In this document: one piece after another, positions 25,188 through 34,037 of the stretch | Layout: every line of letters starts with the position of its first letter | Numbering within the stretch: position 1 is the stretch's first letter | Source of the DNA: an uncultured Lachnospiraceae bacterium | GTDB taxonomy: Bacteria > Bacillota > Clostridia > Lachnospirales > Lachnospiraceae | DNA: 64,000 nt | Assembly: GCA_910588865.1 (NCBI GenBank) | Contig: CAJUSJ010000003.1 | Coordinates: forward strand, 40,783-104,782 | Direction of reading: 5' to 3' | Translations under genes and position numbers: made by a program | Notes under the pieces: generated by a model | Seen by the model: only the letters and a program-made list of their open reading frames with translations | Database searches by the model: none | What the model was told of the DNA's origin: nothing

Positions 25188-26639
25188 TCAATTAATCGAA
25201 AAAGTTGATGAACAGGGCTGCTGTTCCAAGGCTTCCGGCATATGGCTCATGAAAAGGGAATCCATGAAATAAGTCAGGGCCAGAATATCAGCGCTCCCTC
25301 CGGGACTGATATTTTTTTGGATAAACTCCTGGTCCAGTTTCCGGATAATGGATATATAATCCCGGTGTTCCAGGCCAGAGTCCAAAAGCTCCTGGATCTG
25401 ACAGCGGATCTGGGTCATGGTCTCATAGTCGGAGCGGGCGATGATGTTGGTGTCCTCAAAGCCCGCGATGATGTGGAGCAGGGTCAGGATTCCGGCGTCA
25501 TTGGGGGAAAGGCCCTGGCTTTTATATCCGCGGAAGGCGGGAAGAGCCACTTGAAAGACCGTGGGATATCCTTTGGAAGCCTCGCCCCGGATTCCGGTGA
25601 TGCCGTGGAGGGCGTAGAGACGTTCCCCCGGGGTTTTGGCGTTGTCCGGGGTGATTCCCTCAAAATCCTCCAAAACGCGGCAGGTCATCTTGCGGCAGGT
25701 CTCAGTAAAGGCTTCCTGGGAAAATGGAATCTGGTTGCCTTTCAGATATCCCAGGACACAGCAGAAGATTCCCAGAGAGAAAATCATGCCCTTGTGGGTG
25801 TTGACTCCTCCTGTGGCGGCCATCATCACCTCCTCTGCCTGAATGCCCACTGGCCGGATCAGGGCCAATACCTGCTCCGGGGGGCGGAAGCGGTTTTGGA
25901 TCCCCAGAAGGGTGAATTCCTCGAAAAACTGGTTTAAGGACACAGCGCTGGACTGGAAGGTATAGAAGTCCATATCCCTGTGAGCGCCCTGATTGTCCCG
26001 GTCCACCAGCCCCGGTTTGGGTGTGGCCGCCACCTCATAGAGCAGGGCTGCCATGGAGAGGGAGGAGATGTGCCGGGCGTACTGAAGGTTAAAGTATTCC
26101 TCCATGATCTGGCATTCCCGTTCCAGAAGCCGGTCCACCGGGTGGGTCCTGGAACGGCCGCACACAAAGGCCTCCTGGTCACAGAGCAGGCATTTGCGGG
26201 GAGCCATGGACAATTCCCGGCGGGAGACCTTTGCCCCGTCCGTCCGGATCACATCCAGGTCAAAAAGCCGTCCAAGGATGGTCCGCTCTTCTAAGCGGCA
26301 CAGGATCTCCTTGATCAGCTTTGGGTCAGAATCCACGGACAAAAACGCCTCGTAGCCTGTGATGTCCTGGATCCTGGTCTCCTTTTTTATGGGAAGACGC
26401 CAGGCGGAGCACTGGGTGTGGATCAGCCTTAAGCCTTCTTCGAAGGCGCGGACAGCCAGGGGAAAAACCTTCACAGGCCCGACGATGTTTAAGGTAAATG
26501 AGATCACCGGGCAGCCAAAGGCGCGGATGAGCTGCCGCTGGGTATGCTGCCGCCTCTCTCTGGCATCTAACATCCGGGGCAGGTCCACATACTGTCCGGT
26601 GACGATCTCCTTGAGATTTATAGATGAAGCCTGGGTCAT
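25188..26639 (-). CDS. citXG: CitX-CitG fusion: citrate lyase prosthetic-group synthesis and transfer
   Basis: A 483-aa fusion. Residues about 1-175 match CitX, the holo-ACP synthase of citrate lyase (MLDARERRQHTQRQL, PVISFTLNIVGPVK, CLLCDQEAFVCGRSR). Residues about 195-470 match CitG, the triphosphoribosyl-dephospho-CoA synthase (ALLYEVAATPKPGLVDRDNQ, GAHRDMDFYTF, GVNTHKGMIFSLG, HGITGIRGEASKGYP). Together they build and attach the lyase cofactor. No citrate lyase citDEF or citC gene is in the window. An SNF transporter follows. The ATG follows AAGGAG. Confidence 0.9.
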   Translation of the reverse strand: MTQASSINLKEIVTGQYVDLPRMLDARERRQHTQRQLIRAFGCPVISFTLNIVGPVKVFPLAVRAFEEGLRLIHTQCSAWRLPIKKETRIQDITGYEAFLSVDSDPKLIKEILCRLEERTILGRLFDLDVIRTDGAKVSRRELSMAPRKCLLCDQEAFVCGRSRTHPVDRLLERECQIMEEYFNLQYARHISSLSMAALLYEVAATPKPGLVDRDNQGAHRDMDFYTFQSSAVSLNQFFEEFTLLGIQNRFRPPEQVLALIRPVGIQAEEVMMAATGGVNTHKGMIFSLGIFCCVLGYLKGNQIPFSQEAFTETCRKMTCRVLEDFEGITPDNAKTPGERLYALHGITGIRGEASKGYPTVFQVALPAFRGYKSQGLSPNDAGILTLLHIIAGFEDTNIIARSDYETMTQIRCQIQELLDSGLEHRDYISIIRKLDQEFIQKNISPGGSADILALTYFMDSLFMSHMPEALEQQPCSSTFSIN

Positions 26640-26996
26640 GGGTGTGTTCTCCTTAAGGGTAAAAAAGATGTGGAAAAGCGTTATGGGGAAATTATATCAT
26701 GAATTCCACAGGGATGTAAAATATTATATTTGTGTCCTATGCCCCCGCCGCTAACCATAAACCAGCAGCCTCTGTGACGATCCGCCGCCTCCCGGCCAAG
26801 GCGTTCCTGCTCACAGCGGCAGGGGGGAGCAAGCGGCCCTCCAACGGCGGGGACTCCATGCGGAATTGCTTGGGGGTGCGACACTTACCACAGTACAAAA
26901 GGCGTCCTCGCCGATCACCAAAAAATCAGTGAATTAACAAGTCGCTTAGAGTATATATCACCAGGCGTTCCCAACATAATCTTAACAAAGTTTTCC
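26640..26996. other. Gene-free stretch between citXG and the DUF1538 gene
   Basis: No coding frame with family resemblance. A GC-rich part (26745-26880) with CCGCCG and GGCGGG runs can fold but shows no repeat copy of the 18.8-kb element. TTCCCAA (26968-26974) is mirrored by TTGGGAA (26997-27003), which overlaps the -35 of the next promoter and could be an operator. Confidence 0.4.
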
Positions 26997-27025
26997 TTGG
27001 GAAACAGAGCCTGATCGTGTATAAT
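26997..27025 (+). promoter_or_regulatory. Promoter of the DUF1538/P-II-like operon
   Basis: TTGGGA (26997-27002), a 17-base spacer and TATAAT (27020-27025). The -35 is part of a 7-bp inverted repeat with 26968-26974. Confidence 0.55.
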
Positions 27026-27068
27026 TGAAATATTAACCTGTATTGTGGCTGGCAAGAAGGAGATGTTT

Positions 27069-27548
27069 GTGAGACTATATAAAACAAAGCTTCAGGAAAA
27101 GCTGGAGGAAGCCTTTAAGGCAGTGCTGCCGGTGGTGGGGATCGTGCTGGCGCTGTGCTTCAGCGCGGCTCCCGTGTCCCCTGGCATCCTCATGGAATTT
27201 TTGGTGGGTGGCTTTTTGCTGGTCATAGGAATGATGTTCTTTACCCTGGGAGCGGGGCTGTCCATGACGCCTATGAGGGAGCGGGTGGGCAGCGGCATGA
27301 CCAGAAGCAGGAAGCTGTGGCTGATGGTGGTTCTGGGATTCATCCTGTGGTATGTGATCCCGGGGTACGGCCTGGCCCTGGCTTTGACCTTTGTGGCGCC
27401 CAGGATCTTTACCGCCATTGCCTTTGACTCCGGCGGCGTGGCGTCAGGGCCCATGACGGCAGCGTTCCTCCTTCCTTTTGCCATGGGAGCCTGCCAGGCT
27501 GTGGGGGGCAATCTGGCCCGGGCCCCCATTTTGGCAGAGCTCAGCTAA
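27069..27548 (+). CDS. Short DUF1538 membrane protein (internally deleted form)
   Basis: A 159-aa integral membrane protein with about four to five hydrophobic segments. The first 95 residues match the N-terminus of DUF1538 (AVLPVVGIVLALCF, FLLVIGMMFFTLGAGLSMTPM, SRKLWLM). The last 60 match the domain end with AFDSGGVASGPMTAAFLLPFAMG. The roughly 60 residues that usually lie between these parts appear to be missing, and family members usually carry two domains (about 500 aa). GTG 27069 is favoured by AAGAAGGAG spacing; ATG 27063 is possible. It may transport a solute under control of the P-II-like partner. It could also be non-functional. Confidence 0.7.
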   Translation: MRLYKTKLQEKLEEAFKAVLPVVGIVLALCFSAAPVSPGILMEFLVGGFLLVIGMMFFTLGAGLSMTPMRERVGSGMTRSRKLWLMVVLGFILWYVIPGYGLALALTFVAPRIFTAIAFDSGGVASGPMTAAFLLPFAMGACQAVGGNLARAPILAELS

Positions 27549-27563
27549 GGAGGAATCAGAACA

Positions 27564-28178
27564 GTGAGTAAACGTGAATCTGATCACCCTGGGAAGGGGA
27601 CAGCGGCCAGCGAGGTCATGGATTATTTCGGGCTGGAATCAGCGGAGAAGGCGGTGATTCTGGGTATGGTGACAAGGGATACCTGGCGGGTGCTGAAAAC
27701 CGGGCTTCAAAACCGTTTTCGCGTTGATGTTCCGGGGACAGGGATCGCGTTTATTATGCCGCTGTCCGCCATAGGCGGGAAAAGGGAGCTTAAGTTTCTC
27801 ACAGAGAGCCAGGACTTTGTGAAGGGAGAGGAGGAGAACACATTGAAGGATACAACCCATGAACTTCTGGTGGTCATTGCCAACCAGGGATACAGCAACC
27901 TGATCATGGAAGCGGCCAAGAGCGCGGGAGCCGGCGGCGGCACTGTGATCCACGCCAGGGGGACCGGGATGGAGAGGGCGGAGACCTTCTTCGGCGTATC
28001 CCTGGCCTCTGAGAAGGAGATCATTTTTATTGTAACCAGGACCAGCCAGAGGGCGGACATCATGAAAGCGGTTATGAGGGAAGCGGGGATGGAGACCAAG
28101 GCGAAATCCATCATCTTCTCCCTCCCTGTTACCAGCACAGCGGGGCTGCGGCTCATGGAGGAGGATTGGGGTGAATAA
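27564..28178 (+). CDS. P-II-like nitrogen-regulator family protein
   Basis: A 204-aa protein that starts at GTG behind AAGGAGG. The C-terminal part has the GlnB-like ferredoxin fold (LLVVIANQGYSNLIMEAAKS, AGAGGGTVIHARGTG, KEIIFIVTRTSQRADIMKAV). It contains a Gly-rich T-loop-like segment. The N-terminal part (about 25-85) looks like a second, degenerate copy. Such proteins regularly follow DUF1538 genes and are thought to sense a nucleotide or ligand to gate the membrane partner. That role is inference. Its stop overlaps the start of the MerR-methyltransferase gene by 8 bases. Confidence 0.8.
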   Translation: MSKRESDHPGKGTAASEVMDYFGLESAEKAVILGMVTRDTWRVLKTGLQNRFRVDVPGTGIAFIMPLSAIGGKRELKFLTESQDFVKGEEENTLKDTTHELLVVIANQGYSNLIMEAAKSAGAGGGTVIHARGTGMERAETFFGVSLASEKEIIFIVTRTSQRADIMKAVMREAGMETKAKSIIFSLPVTSTAGLRLMEEDWGE

Positions 28179-29367
28179 GGGGTACTACACATCAGGACAA
28201 TTTGCCAGGAAAGCCAATGTGACCATCCGGACCATCCGGTTTTACGACAAGCAGGGCATCTTAAAGCCCAGCAAAGTCAGCGACTCAGGGTACCGCCTTT
28301 ACACGGATGAGGATTTCGGCCGCCTGCAGAAGATCTTGTCTCTGAAATATCTTGGTTTTTCCCTGGAGGAGATCATGGCCCTGACCATCAATGACGACCA
28401 GGAGGACATGGCCAACTCCTTAAAGCTTCAGAAGGAGCTGATACGCAAGAGGATCCGTCATCTGGAGATGATGGAGCAGACCCTGGAGGACACTTCCCGC
28501 ATGGTGGAGGAGTCAGGGGTCATGGACTGGAACAGTATCCTGAATCTGATTCACATCACCAACATGGAGCGGGCTGTTGTGGACCAGTACAAGACAGCGG
28601 TGAATATTAATGCCCGCATTGAGCTCCACCGGAGATTTTCCCGCAATCCAGTCCCGTGGTTTGGGTGGATCGCGTCCATGATCCCTTTGGAAAGCATGGA
28701 GAGGGTTCTGGAGGTGGGATGCGGCAATGGACAGCTGTGGCAGCATTTTTCTCCAGAGGTTTTAAGGACCAGAAAGATCCATGTGACCGACGCGTCTTCC
28801 GGCATGGTAGATGACGCGGCGGAGCTTCTTAAAAAAAGCGGCCGGGACTGCCTGATTTTTGAGACCGAGGACTGTCAGAAGCTTTCCTATGACCCAGACA
28901 GCTTTGACGGGGTCATCGCGAACCATGTGCTGTTTTATGTGAAGAACCTTGTCAAAGCCCTGAGGGAGATTCGGAGGGTATTGAGGCCAGGGGGGATCTT
29001 TTACTGCAGTACCTATGGAAAAGAACACATGAAGGAGATCACCCTTCTGGTTCAGGAGTTTGACCCCAGGATCACCTTGTCCCAAGTGGCCTTATATGAG
29101 CTGTTCGGCCTGGAAAACGGCCAGGCGGTCCTTGAGGAGGTTTTTGAGAAGGTGGAGAAAGTCATATATGACGATCAGCTGGTGGTGGATGAGGCAGAGC
29201 CGCTTCTGGACTATATCCTGTCCTGCCATGGGAACCAGAGCGAGATCTTAAGTCAGAGGCAGCTGGAGTTTAAACGGTTTCTGCGAAAAAAGATCCGGGA
29301 AAAGGGAGGGTTAACAATCACCAAGATGGCCGGCGTGTTTGTGTGCCGGGGATACAGACAGCAGTAG
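28171..29367 (+). CDS. MerR-type regulator fused to a class I methyltransferase
   Basis: A 398-aa protein that starts at GTG within the previous gene's end, so translation is coupled. Residues 1-75 are a MerR winged helix (FARKANVTIRTIRFYDKQGI, SGYRLYTDEDFGRLQKI) followed by a dimerisation coiled coil to about 115. Residues about 165-290 are a SAM-binding Rossmann fold (VLEVGCGNGQLW, DGVIANHVLFYV, LRRVLRPGGIFYCSTYG). The fusion suggests that a methyl-acceptor or drug signal is sensed and modified by one protein. The ligand and operator are unknown. Confidence 0.87.
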   Translation: MNKGYYTSGQFARKANVTIRTIRFYDKQGILKPSKVSDSGYRLYTDEDFGRLQKILSLKYLGFSLEEIMALTINDDQEDMANSLKLQKELIRKRIRHLEMMEQTLEDTSRMVEESGVMDWNSILNLIHITNMERAVVDQYKTAVNINARIELHRRFSRNPVPWFGWIASMIPLESMERVLEVGCGNGQLWQHFSPEVLRTRKIHVTDASSGMVDDAAELLKKSGRDCLIFETEDCQKLSYDPDSFDGVIANHVLFYVKNLVKALREIRRVLRPGGIFYCSTYGKEHMKEITLLVQEFDPRITLSQVALYELFGLENGQAVLEEVFEKVEKVIYDDQLVVDEAEPLLDYILSCHGNQSEILSQRQLEFKRFLRKKIREKGGLTITKMAGVFVCRGYRQQ

Positions 29368-29446
29368 ATGGAGGCCCAAAATGCTCTCCATTTATTGCTG
29401 TTTTTTATCCTTTTGATTAAAAATGTTTGAAGTTTTTGTGATTTAG

Positions 29447-29476
29447 TTGACATATGACCTGCAATATCCTTATAAT
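29447..29476 (+). promoter_or_regulatory. Promoter of the glucosaminidase gene
   Basis: TTGACA (29447-29452), an 18-base spacer and TATAAT (29471-29476), 54 bases before the start codon. Confidence 0.7.
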
Positions 29477-29529
29477 GGCAATGAATGATACCATTGGAAC
29501 GCAAAAGGAAACAGACAAGTGAGGAGCAA

Positions 29530-31809
29530 ATGAAGAAAATAAGGTTCAGGCAGGGTCTGGCGGTCGCCGTGGCCCTGTTTATGACGATAAATTACGCCGG
29601 AAGTTATCTGGGAAGATCCCCTGTGGTCAGTATGGCCGACACAGCGGCCACGGTCAGCGCCACCAGCCTTAATGTGCGCGGCGGGCCCGGAACCGCCAGT
29701 TCCATTGTAGGGAAATTGACCTACGGCGCGGCGGTCAGCGTGGCGGGGGAGACCCGGGACAGTGAAGGGAATGTGTGGTATCAGATCTATTTTACTAAAA
29801 ACGGGGCTCAGGTCAGCGGGTATGTCCGGTCTGATTATATTAAATTTCCCACAGCCTATGAGTCTGACGCGGATTTTGAGAGGTACATGACCAATCAGGG
29901 TTTTCCCGAAAGCTATAAGCCGGGGCTGCGGCAGATCCACGCGGAGTATCCAAACTGGGTGTTTACCGTGCAGTACACGAATTTAGACTGGAATGATGTG
30001 ATCGACAACGAGAGCGTGGTGGGAAGGAATCTGGTGCCCGGCAGCAGCCCTTCCTCCTGGAAGTCCACGGAGAGTGGGGCTTACAACTGGGAGACCGGCA
30101 CATGGCCCTCTTTTGACAGCGGTTCCTGGGTGGCGGCCTCCAGAACCGTCATCAGCTACTACATGGATCCCAGAAATTTTCTCAATGAAAAATATGTGTT
30201 TCAGTTTCTGAGACACAATTATAACAGCAGCATCCACACCATTGACGGCATAAAGAATATGGTTCAGGGAACCTTTCTTAACGACACCGTGGATGTGAGC
30301 AAGAGCCAGCCCTCTTCCGGCACAGGGGCAGGTTCCCCGGAGGAGAATCCCGGAGGAACCCAGACCGCGGAAACAACCGCCGCTGCCCCGGGAACCACAG
30401 GGCCGGGAGCGGTGGGGCCTGGAGCGGCACAGGAGGGAAATTCCGGTTCGACCGGCGGTTCTTCGGGAAGCGGTTCCGGAAATGGCGGACCCGGCCAGGC
30501 AGGCGGCTCGGGAAATAACGATGTGACGGTGCAGCCCGGCGTCAGCCCAGGCGGCGGGGGCCAGGCCCAGGAGTCCCAGGCGGGTTCTTCCGGTACAACC
30601 GGAGACGGAAATAATGTACAGGCAGGCGCGGGACCTGGGACAGGCTCGGGAGAGGGAGCTTACGGGGAAGCTCCCAGCGGAGGCGGCAATTCGGATGTGA
30701 GCCTTCAGGCACCCGGGGCGTCGGTCAGCAGAAACCGGACCTACCGGGTAGGGACAGCCATAGGTCCCGGGGTGCCTGCTGGTCCAGGCGAGTCCGCGCC
30801 TGCCTCAGGGGATACCTACTCAGCCCCCATTGCCTCCTACGCGGAGATCATCATGAACGCGGCTGCCCAGTCAGGAGTGAACCCCTATGTTCTGACAGCC
30901 ATGATCCTCCAGGAACAGGGAAGTCAGGGGAGCAGAGGTGTATCGGGAACCGTGGCGGGGTATGAAGGATACTATAATTTCTTTAATATTGAGGCTTATA
31001 AGTCAGGTTCCATGGAGGCTATTGAGCGGGGGCTGTGGTATGCTTCCCAGCAGGGAAGCTATGAGCGCCCTTGGAACAGCGTGGATAAGGCCATTCTGGG
31101 AGGAGCCGTATATTATGGGACTAATTATGTAAATGCGGGGCAAGATACGTTTTACCTGAAAAAATTCAATGTTCAGGGAGAGAATCTTTACAAGCACCAG
31201 TATATGACCAACGTCCAGGCAGCTGCCTCAGAGGGGGCCAAGCTGGAGGAGGCCTACAGCAGCCAGCTAAAACAGCTGGCCCTGGAATTTAAGATCCCGG
31301 TATTTAAAAATATGCCGGAAAGCCCCTGCGAGCTGCCGAATCAGGATGGAAGCCCCAACAACAAGCTTTCCTCTCTCAGCGTGGACGGTTATACCCTGAC
31401 ACCTACATTTAACAGGGAGATCACGGTTTACAATCTGGTGGTAGATCCGTCTGTGACAGTGATCAATGTCCGTGCCGCGGCTCTGGACTCCGGAGCGGTG
31501 ATCACCGGAATCGGAAATATCCGGCTTGAGGGGGACAGCCAGGACATTGTTATAGAAGTGAAAGCTCCTAACGGTGCCAGCTGCCCATATGTGATCCATG
31601 TGGCCCGCCAGGGTTCCGGTTCAACCGTTCAGCCGGGCGCGGCTCCATCAGGTCCCGGCCAGACAGGCCCGGGAGTGACCCAGAGTCCCGCGGAAACTTC
31701 GGCGGGAGGGTCCATTGAGATCATAACCGACGGCCCCGGCCAGAGCGGTGCCGGACAGGAAGGCGGGCATACGGGACCGGGAGGCAGCAATGTGACCATT
31801 GTCCAGTAG
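29530..31809 (+). CDS. Secreted SH3-domain endo-beta-N-acetylglucosaminidase with cadherin-like domain
   Basis: The product has about 759 aa from the ATG at 29530 (behind GAGGAG). A signal peptide (FRQGLAVAVALFMTINYAG) is followed by a bacterial SH3 domain (about 38-107, SATSLNVRGGPGTASS). A conserved Firmicutes module follows (about 108-255, PESYKPGLRQIHAEYPNWVF). A Gly/Ser/Pro/Thr-rich linker fills about 256-435. The glucosaminidase domain is at about 436-600 (SGVNPYVLTAMILQEQGSQG, YYNFFNIEAY). A cadherin-like beta-sandwich (about 614-695) and a Gly/Pro tail end the protein. It cleaves peptidoglycan glycan outside the cell. The next gene shares the beta-sandwich. Confidence 0.88.
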   Translation: MKKIRFRQGLAVAVALFMTINYAGSYLGRSPVVSMADTAATVSATSLNVRGGPGTASSIVGKLTYGAAVSVAGETRDSEGNVWYQIYFTKNGAQVSGYVRSDYIKFPTAYESDADFERYMTNQGFPESYKPGLRQIHAEYPNWVFTVQYTNLDWNDVIDNESVVGRNLVPGSSPSSWKSTESGAYNWETGTWPSFDSGSWVAASRTVISYYMDPRNFLNEKYVFQFLRHNYNSSIHTIDGIKNMVQGTFLNDTVDVSKSQPSSGTGAGSPEENPGGTQTAETTAAAPGTTGPGAVGPGAAQEGNSGSTGGSSGSGSGNGGPGQAGGSGNNDVTVQPGVSPGGGGQAQESQAGSSGTTGDGNNVQAGAGPGTGSGEGAYGEAPSGGGNSDVSLQAPGASVSRNRTYRVGTAIGPGVPAGPGESAPASGDTYSAPIASYAEIIMNAAAQSGVNPYVLTAMILQEQGSQGSRGVSGTVAGYEGYYNFFNIEAYKSGSMEAIERGLWYASQQGSYERPWNSVDKAILGGAVYYGTNYVNAGQDTFYLKKFNVQGENLYKHQYMTNVQAAASEGAKLEEAYSSQLKQLALEFKIPVFKNMPESPCELPNQDGSPNNKLSSLSVDGYTLTPTFNREITVYNLVVDPSVTVINVRAAALDSGAVITGIGNIRLEGDSQDIVIEVKAPNGASCPYVIHVARQGSGSTVQPGAAPSGPGQTGPGVTQSPAETSAGGSIEIITDGPGQSGAGQEGGHTGPGGSNVTIVQ

Positions 31810-31842
31810 ATAGAGCTATAATTAGAGAAACAGGAGATAGTA

Positions 31843-33510
31843 ATGAACAGATTAAAAACCATTCTAAAGGGAGTAATCGGGGCCTTTGTTATGACTTTGG
31901 CCATATGTTCTCAGGCTTTTGCCGCCAGGATCGCCTTTTCTGATCCATCGGCGGAGGCGGGAGGCGAGGTGACGGTCAGCATGAAGATCACTGCCACAGG
32001 AAATGAGACCATCAACAGTTCCAATGTTATGCTTACTTACGACCCCCAGGCCCTGCAGTTTTTGGAGGGAACCGGAGCCAGCGGAGACGCGGGCTCCCTC
32101 CGGGTGGTGGGGACGGCAGAGGCCGCCAATTCTACGGAACTGTCATTTTCCCTGAAATTCAAGGCCCTGAAGGCAGGAAACACATCCATATCCGTAAGCA
32201 CCCAGGAGGTTTACAACGGGGACGGCCAGTTAGTGACCGTGGAGCAGCAGGGAAACTCCGTGGTGTCTGTGTCAGGAGCGGCGGGCGCGTCCGATAACGC
32301 GGCTTTGTCGGACCTGCAGATATCACCAGGCACCCTGACCCCGGCATTTTCCCCGGATGTAGACAGCTACACCGCGGTGGTGGGCCAGGATGTGGAGACC
32401 GTGACCGTCAGCGCCCTGGTGGCGGACGAGTCCGCCACTGTGTCCGTATCCGGCAATGAGGGCCTTCAGATGGGGGACAACGAGATCGTTTGTACCGTGG
32501 TGGCGGCAGACGGTCAGACCACCAGGACATACCGCGTCGTGGTCACCAGGACCGAGGCGGAGGTTGACGGCGAAGCGCCGGTGGTATCCCAGGTGGAGCT
32601 TCGGACACCGGAGAGGAATATCACGGTTTTGTCAGCAGATGACGGGCCGGAGATTCCGGAAGGGTTTGTAAGGTGTTCGGTCACCATCAACGGCCAGGCG
32701 GTCTATGGCTGGATCTGGAACGATGAGGCCAATCCGGGAGCGGACGCCGAGTACTGCATCTTTTACGCGATGAATGAAAACGGAGAAACCGGCTTCTACC
32801 GCTATGATCTGACAGAGAAGACGCTCCAGAGATATTTCAGGGATCCTTCGGGTGGAGCGGACGGCCAGACCGGCAGTGTGGGGAGCGAGGAGTACGAATC
32901 CCTGCTTCGCGACTATGAGATCCGTTTCTGGATCATTATGGGCCTTATCGCCCTGGCGGTAATTCTTCTGATCGTCATCATCGTACTGGTGGCAGGGAGA
33001 GGTCAGAGAGATGATTTCATTGAGAGAAGAGAAGATGAGGATAACGGCTGGGATGAAGAGAGGCCCAGAGGACAGAGACTGACCAGAGAGGAACAGTATT
33101 TAAGAGATCTTGAGGAAGAGGAAGAAGCGGCTGAGAGGGAAGAAGATTTGGCCTTTGTCCGCAGAGTCCAGACTGGAAACGCCAGGGAGCGGGCCGGCCG
33201 GTCAGGCACCCCGGCCCCGGTGAGAAGCGGTCAGACAGGTCCTGTGCCCGTGACCAGAGGGACAGGCCCTGTGCCGGGACCCCGGCAGCCAGGTTCCCCG
33301 GCGGGAATTTCCCGGCCAGGAGGCCCAAATGGAAGGCCGCAGGCAGGCGGACAGCCTGGAATGGAGGGTACCAGAAGGCTGCGGCCTGTCAATGCCCCTA
33401 TGGGAACCGGGGGGGGAAGGCCAGGCGGCGCTCCCGGCCCCATGGCTGCCCCGCCTCATGAGCCTGACAGGACAAATGATGATGATTTTGAGATAATCGA
33501 TCTGGAATAA
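31843..33510 (+). CDS. Membrane-anchored cohesin and cadherin-like domain protein
   Basis: A 555-aa protein. It has a signal peptide (cleavage after SQAFA), a cohesin-type beta domain (about 29-143, VTVSMKITATGNETINSSNV, LTYDPQALQF) and a cadherin-like beta-sandwich (about 152-240, LSDLQISPGTLTPAFSPDVD, YRVVVTRT). A further extracellular region follows, then one transmembrane helix (about 363-386, IIMGLIALAVILLIVIIVLV). The long cytoplasmic tail is first acidic/basic, then Pro/Gly-rich with RPGG-like units. It follows the glucosaminidase gene by 33 bases with its own ribosome-binding site. It may hold an envelope complex on the membrane. No dockerin partner is visible here. Confidence 0.83.
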   Translation: MNRLKTILKGVIGAFVMTLAICSQAFAARIAFSDPSAEAGGEVTVSMKITATGNETINSSNVMLTYDPQALQFLEGTGASGDAGSLRVVGTAEAANSTELSFSLKFKALKAGNTSISVSTQEVYNGDGQLVTVEQQGNSVVSVSGAAGASDNAALSDLQISPGTLTPAFSPDVDSYTAVVGQDVETVTVSALVADESATVSVSGNEGLQMGDNEIVCTVVAADGQTTRTYRVVVTRTEAEVDGEAPVVSQVELRTPERNITVLSADDGPEIPEGFVRCSVTINGQAVYGWIWNDEANPGADAEYCIFYAMNENGETGFYRYDLTEKTLQRYFRDPSGGADGQTGSVGSEEYESLLRDYEIRFWIIMGLIALAVILLIVIIVLVAGRGQRDDFIERREDEDNGWDEERPRGQRLTREEQYLRDLEEEEEAAEREEDLAFVRRVQTGNARERAGRSGTPAPVRSGQTGPVPVTRGTGPVPGPRQPGSPAGISRPGGPNGRPQAGGQPGMEGTRRLRPVNAPMGTGGGRPGGAPGPMAAPPHEPDRTNDDDFEIIDLE

Positions 33511-33517
33511 CCCGAGG

Positions 33518-33543
33518 AGGGGCAGTTTGAGGGGCTGCCCCTT
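33518..33543 (+). terminator. Hairpin after the cohesin-protein gene
   Basis: AGGGGCAG and CTGCCCCT pair around TTTGAGGGG's loop, followed by a short pyrimidine-rich stretch. Probably a terminator, although the T-tract is poor. Confidence 0.55.
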
Positions 33544-33568
33544 CCGTCTGTCTGGAAAACATTCCTTC

Positions 33569-33615
33569 TTGACGAGGAGAAAAAAATGTTATAATATAGC
33601 TATAACAGTTATAAC
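33569..33615 (+). promoter_or_regulatory. Promoter and likely GntR operator of the stress operon
   Basis: TTGACG (33569-33574) and TATAAT (33590-33595, 15-base spacer; TAATAT two bases later gives 17). GTTATA (33588-33593) and TATAAC (33601-33606) form an inverted repeat over the -10, and a further GTTATAAC follows at 33608-33615. This is the type of site that YtrA-like GntR regulators bind, so autoregulation is likely. No CtsR-type heptad direct repeat is seen. Confidence 0.6.
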
Positions 33616-33631
33616 GAAAGATGGTGGGCAT

Positions 33632-34018
33632 ATGATTCTTAGTATTGATTTTAACAGCGATGAGGCATTTTACATCCAGCTTCGAAACCAGATCATCATC
33701 GGGATCGCGACGGGAAGGATCCGAGAGGGAGATTCTTTGCCGTCTGTGCGCCAGCTGGCGGATAATATCAGTATCAATATGCATACAGTAAATAAAGCCT
33801 ATTCTGTGCTCAAGCAGGAAGGTTTTGTAAAGCTGGACCGCAGAAAAGGCGCTGTGATCGCTCTCGATGTGGATAAGGGGCGGGTCATGGAGGAGATGAA
33901 GGAGGAGATCGCCGTGGCTGTGGCGAAGGGGATCTGCAAGGGCGTCAAGCGGGAAGAGGTCCACGGGCTTGTAGATGAGATTTACGAGCTGTTTGCCAAC
34001 TGGGAGGAATCGGTTTAG
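33632..34018 (+). CDS. GntR-family regulator, YtrA subfamily, heading the clpC operon
   Basis: A 128-aa protein. The N-terminal winged helix (EAFYIQLRNQIIIGIATGRI, LPSVRQLADNISINMHTVNK, AYSVLKQEGFV) is typical of GntR. The short helical C-terminus (about 80-128) has no effector domain, which is the YtrA-type layout. The start at 33632 follows GATGGTGG. It lies 19 bases before mcsA, in the position held by ctsR in Bacillus. It probably represses its own operon through the inverted repeat at 33588-33606. Whether it senses heat or another signal is unknown. Confidence 0.85.
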   Translation: MILSIDFNSDEAFYIQLRNQIIIGIATGRIREGDSLPSVRQLADNISINMHTVNKAYSVLKQEGFVKLDRRKGAVIALDVDKGRVMEEMKEEIAVAVAKGICKGVKREEVHGLVDEIYELFANWEESV

Positions 34019-34037
34019 AGAAAGATGGAGGATTGTT

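Noticed and set aside
30300..30830. Long antisense open frames over the Gly/Pro-rich linker of the glucosaminidase gene
   Set aside because: They arise from biased codon composition of the low-complexity linker and have no ribosome-binding site.
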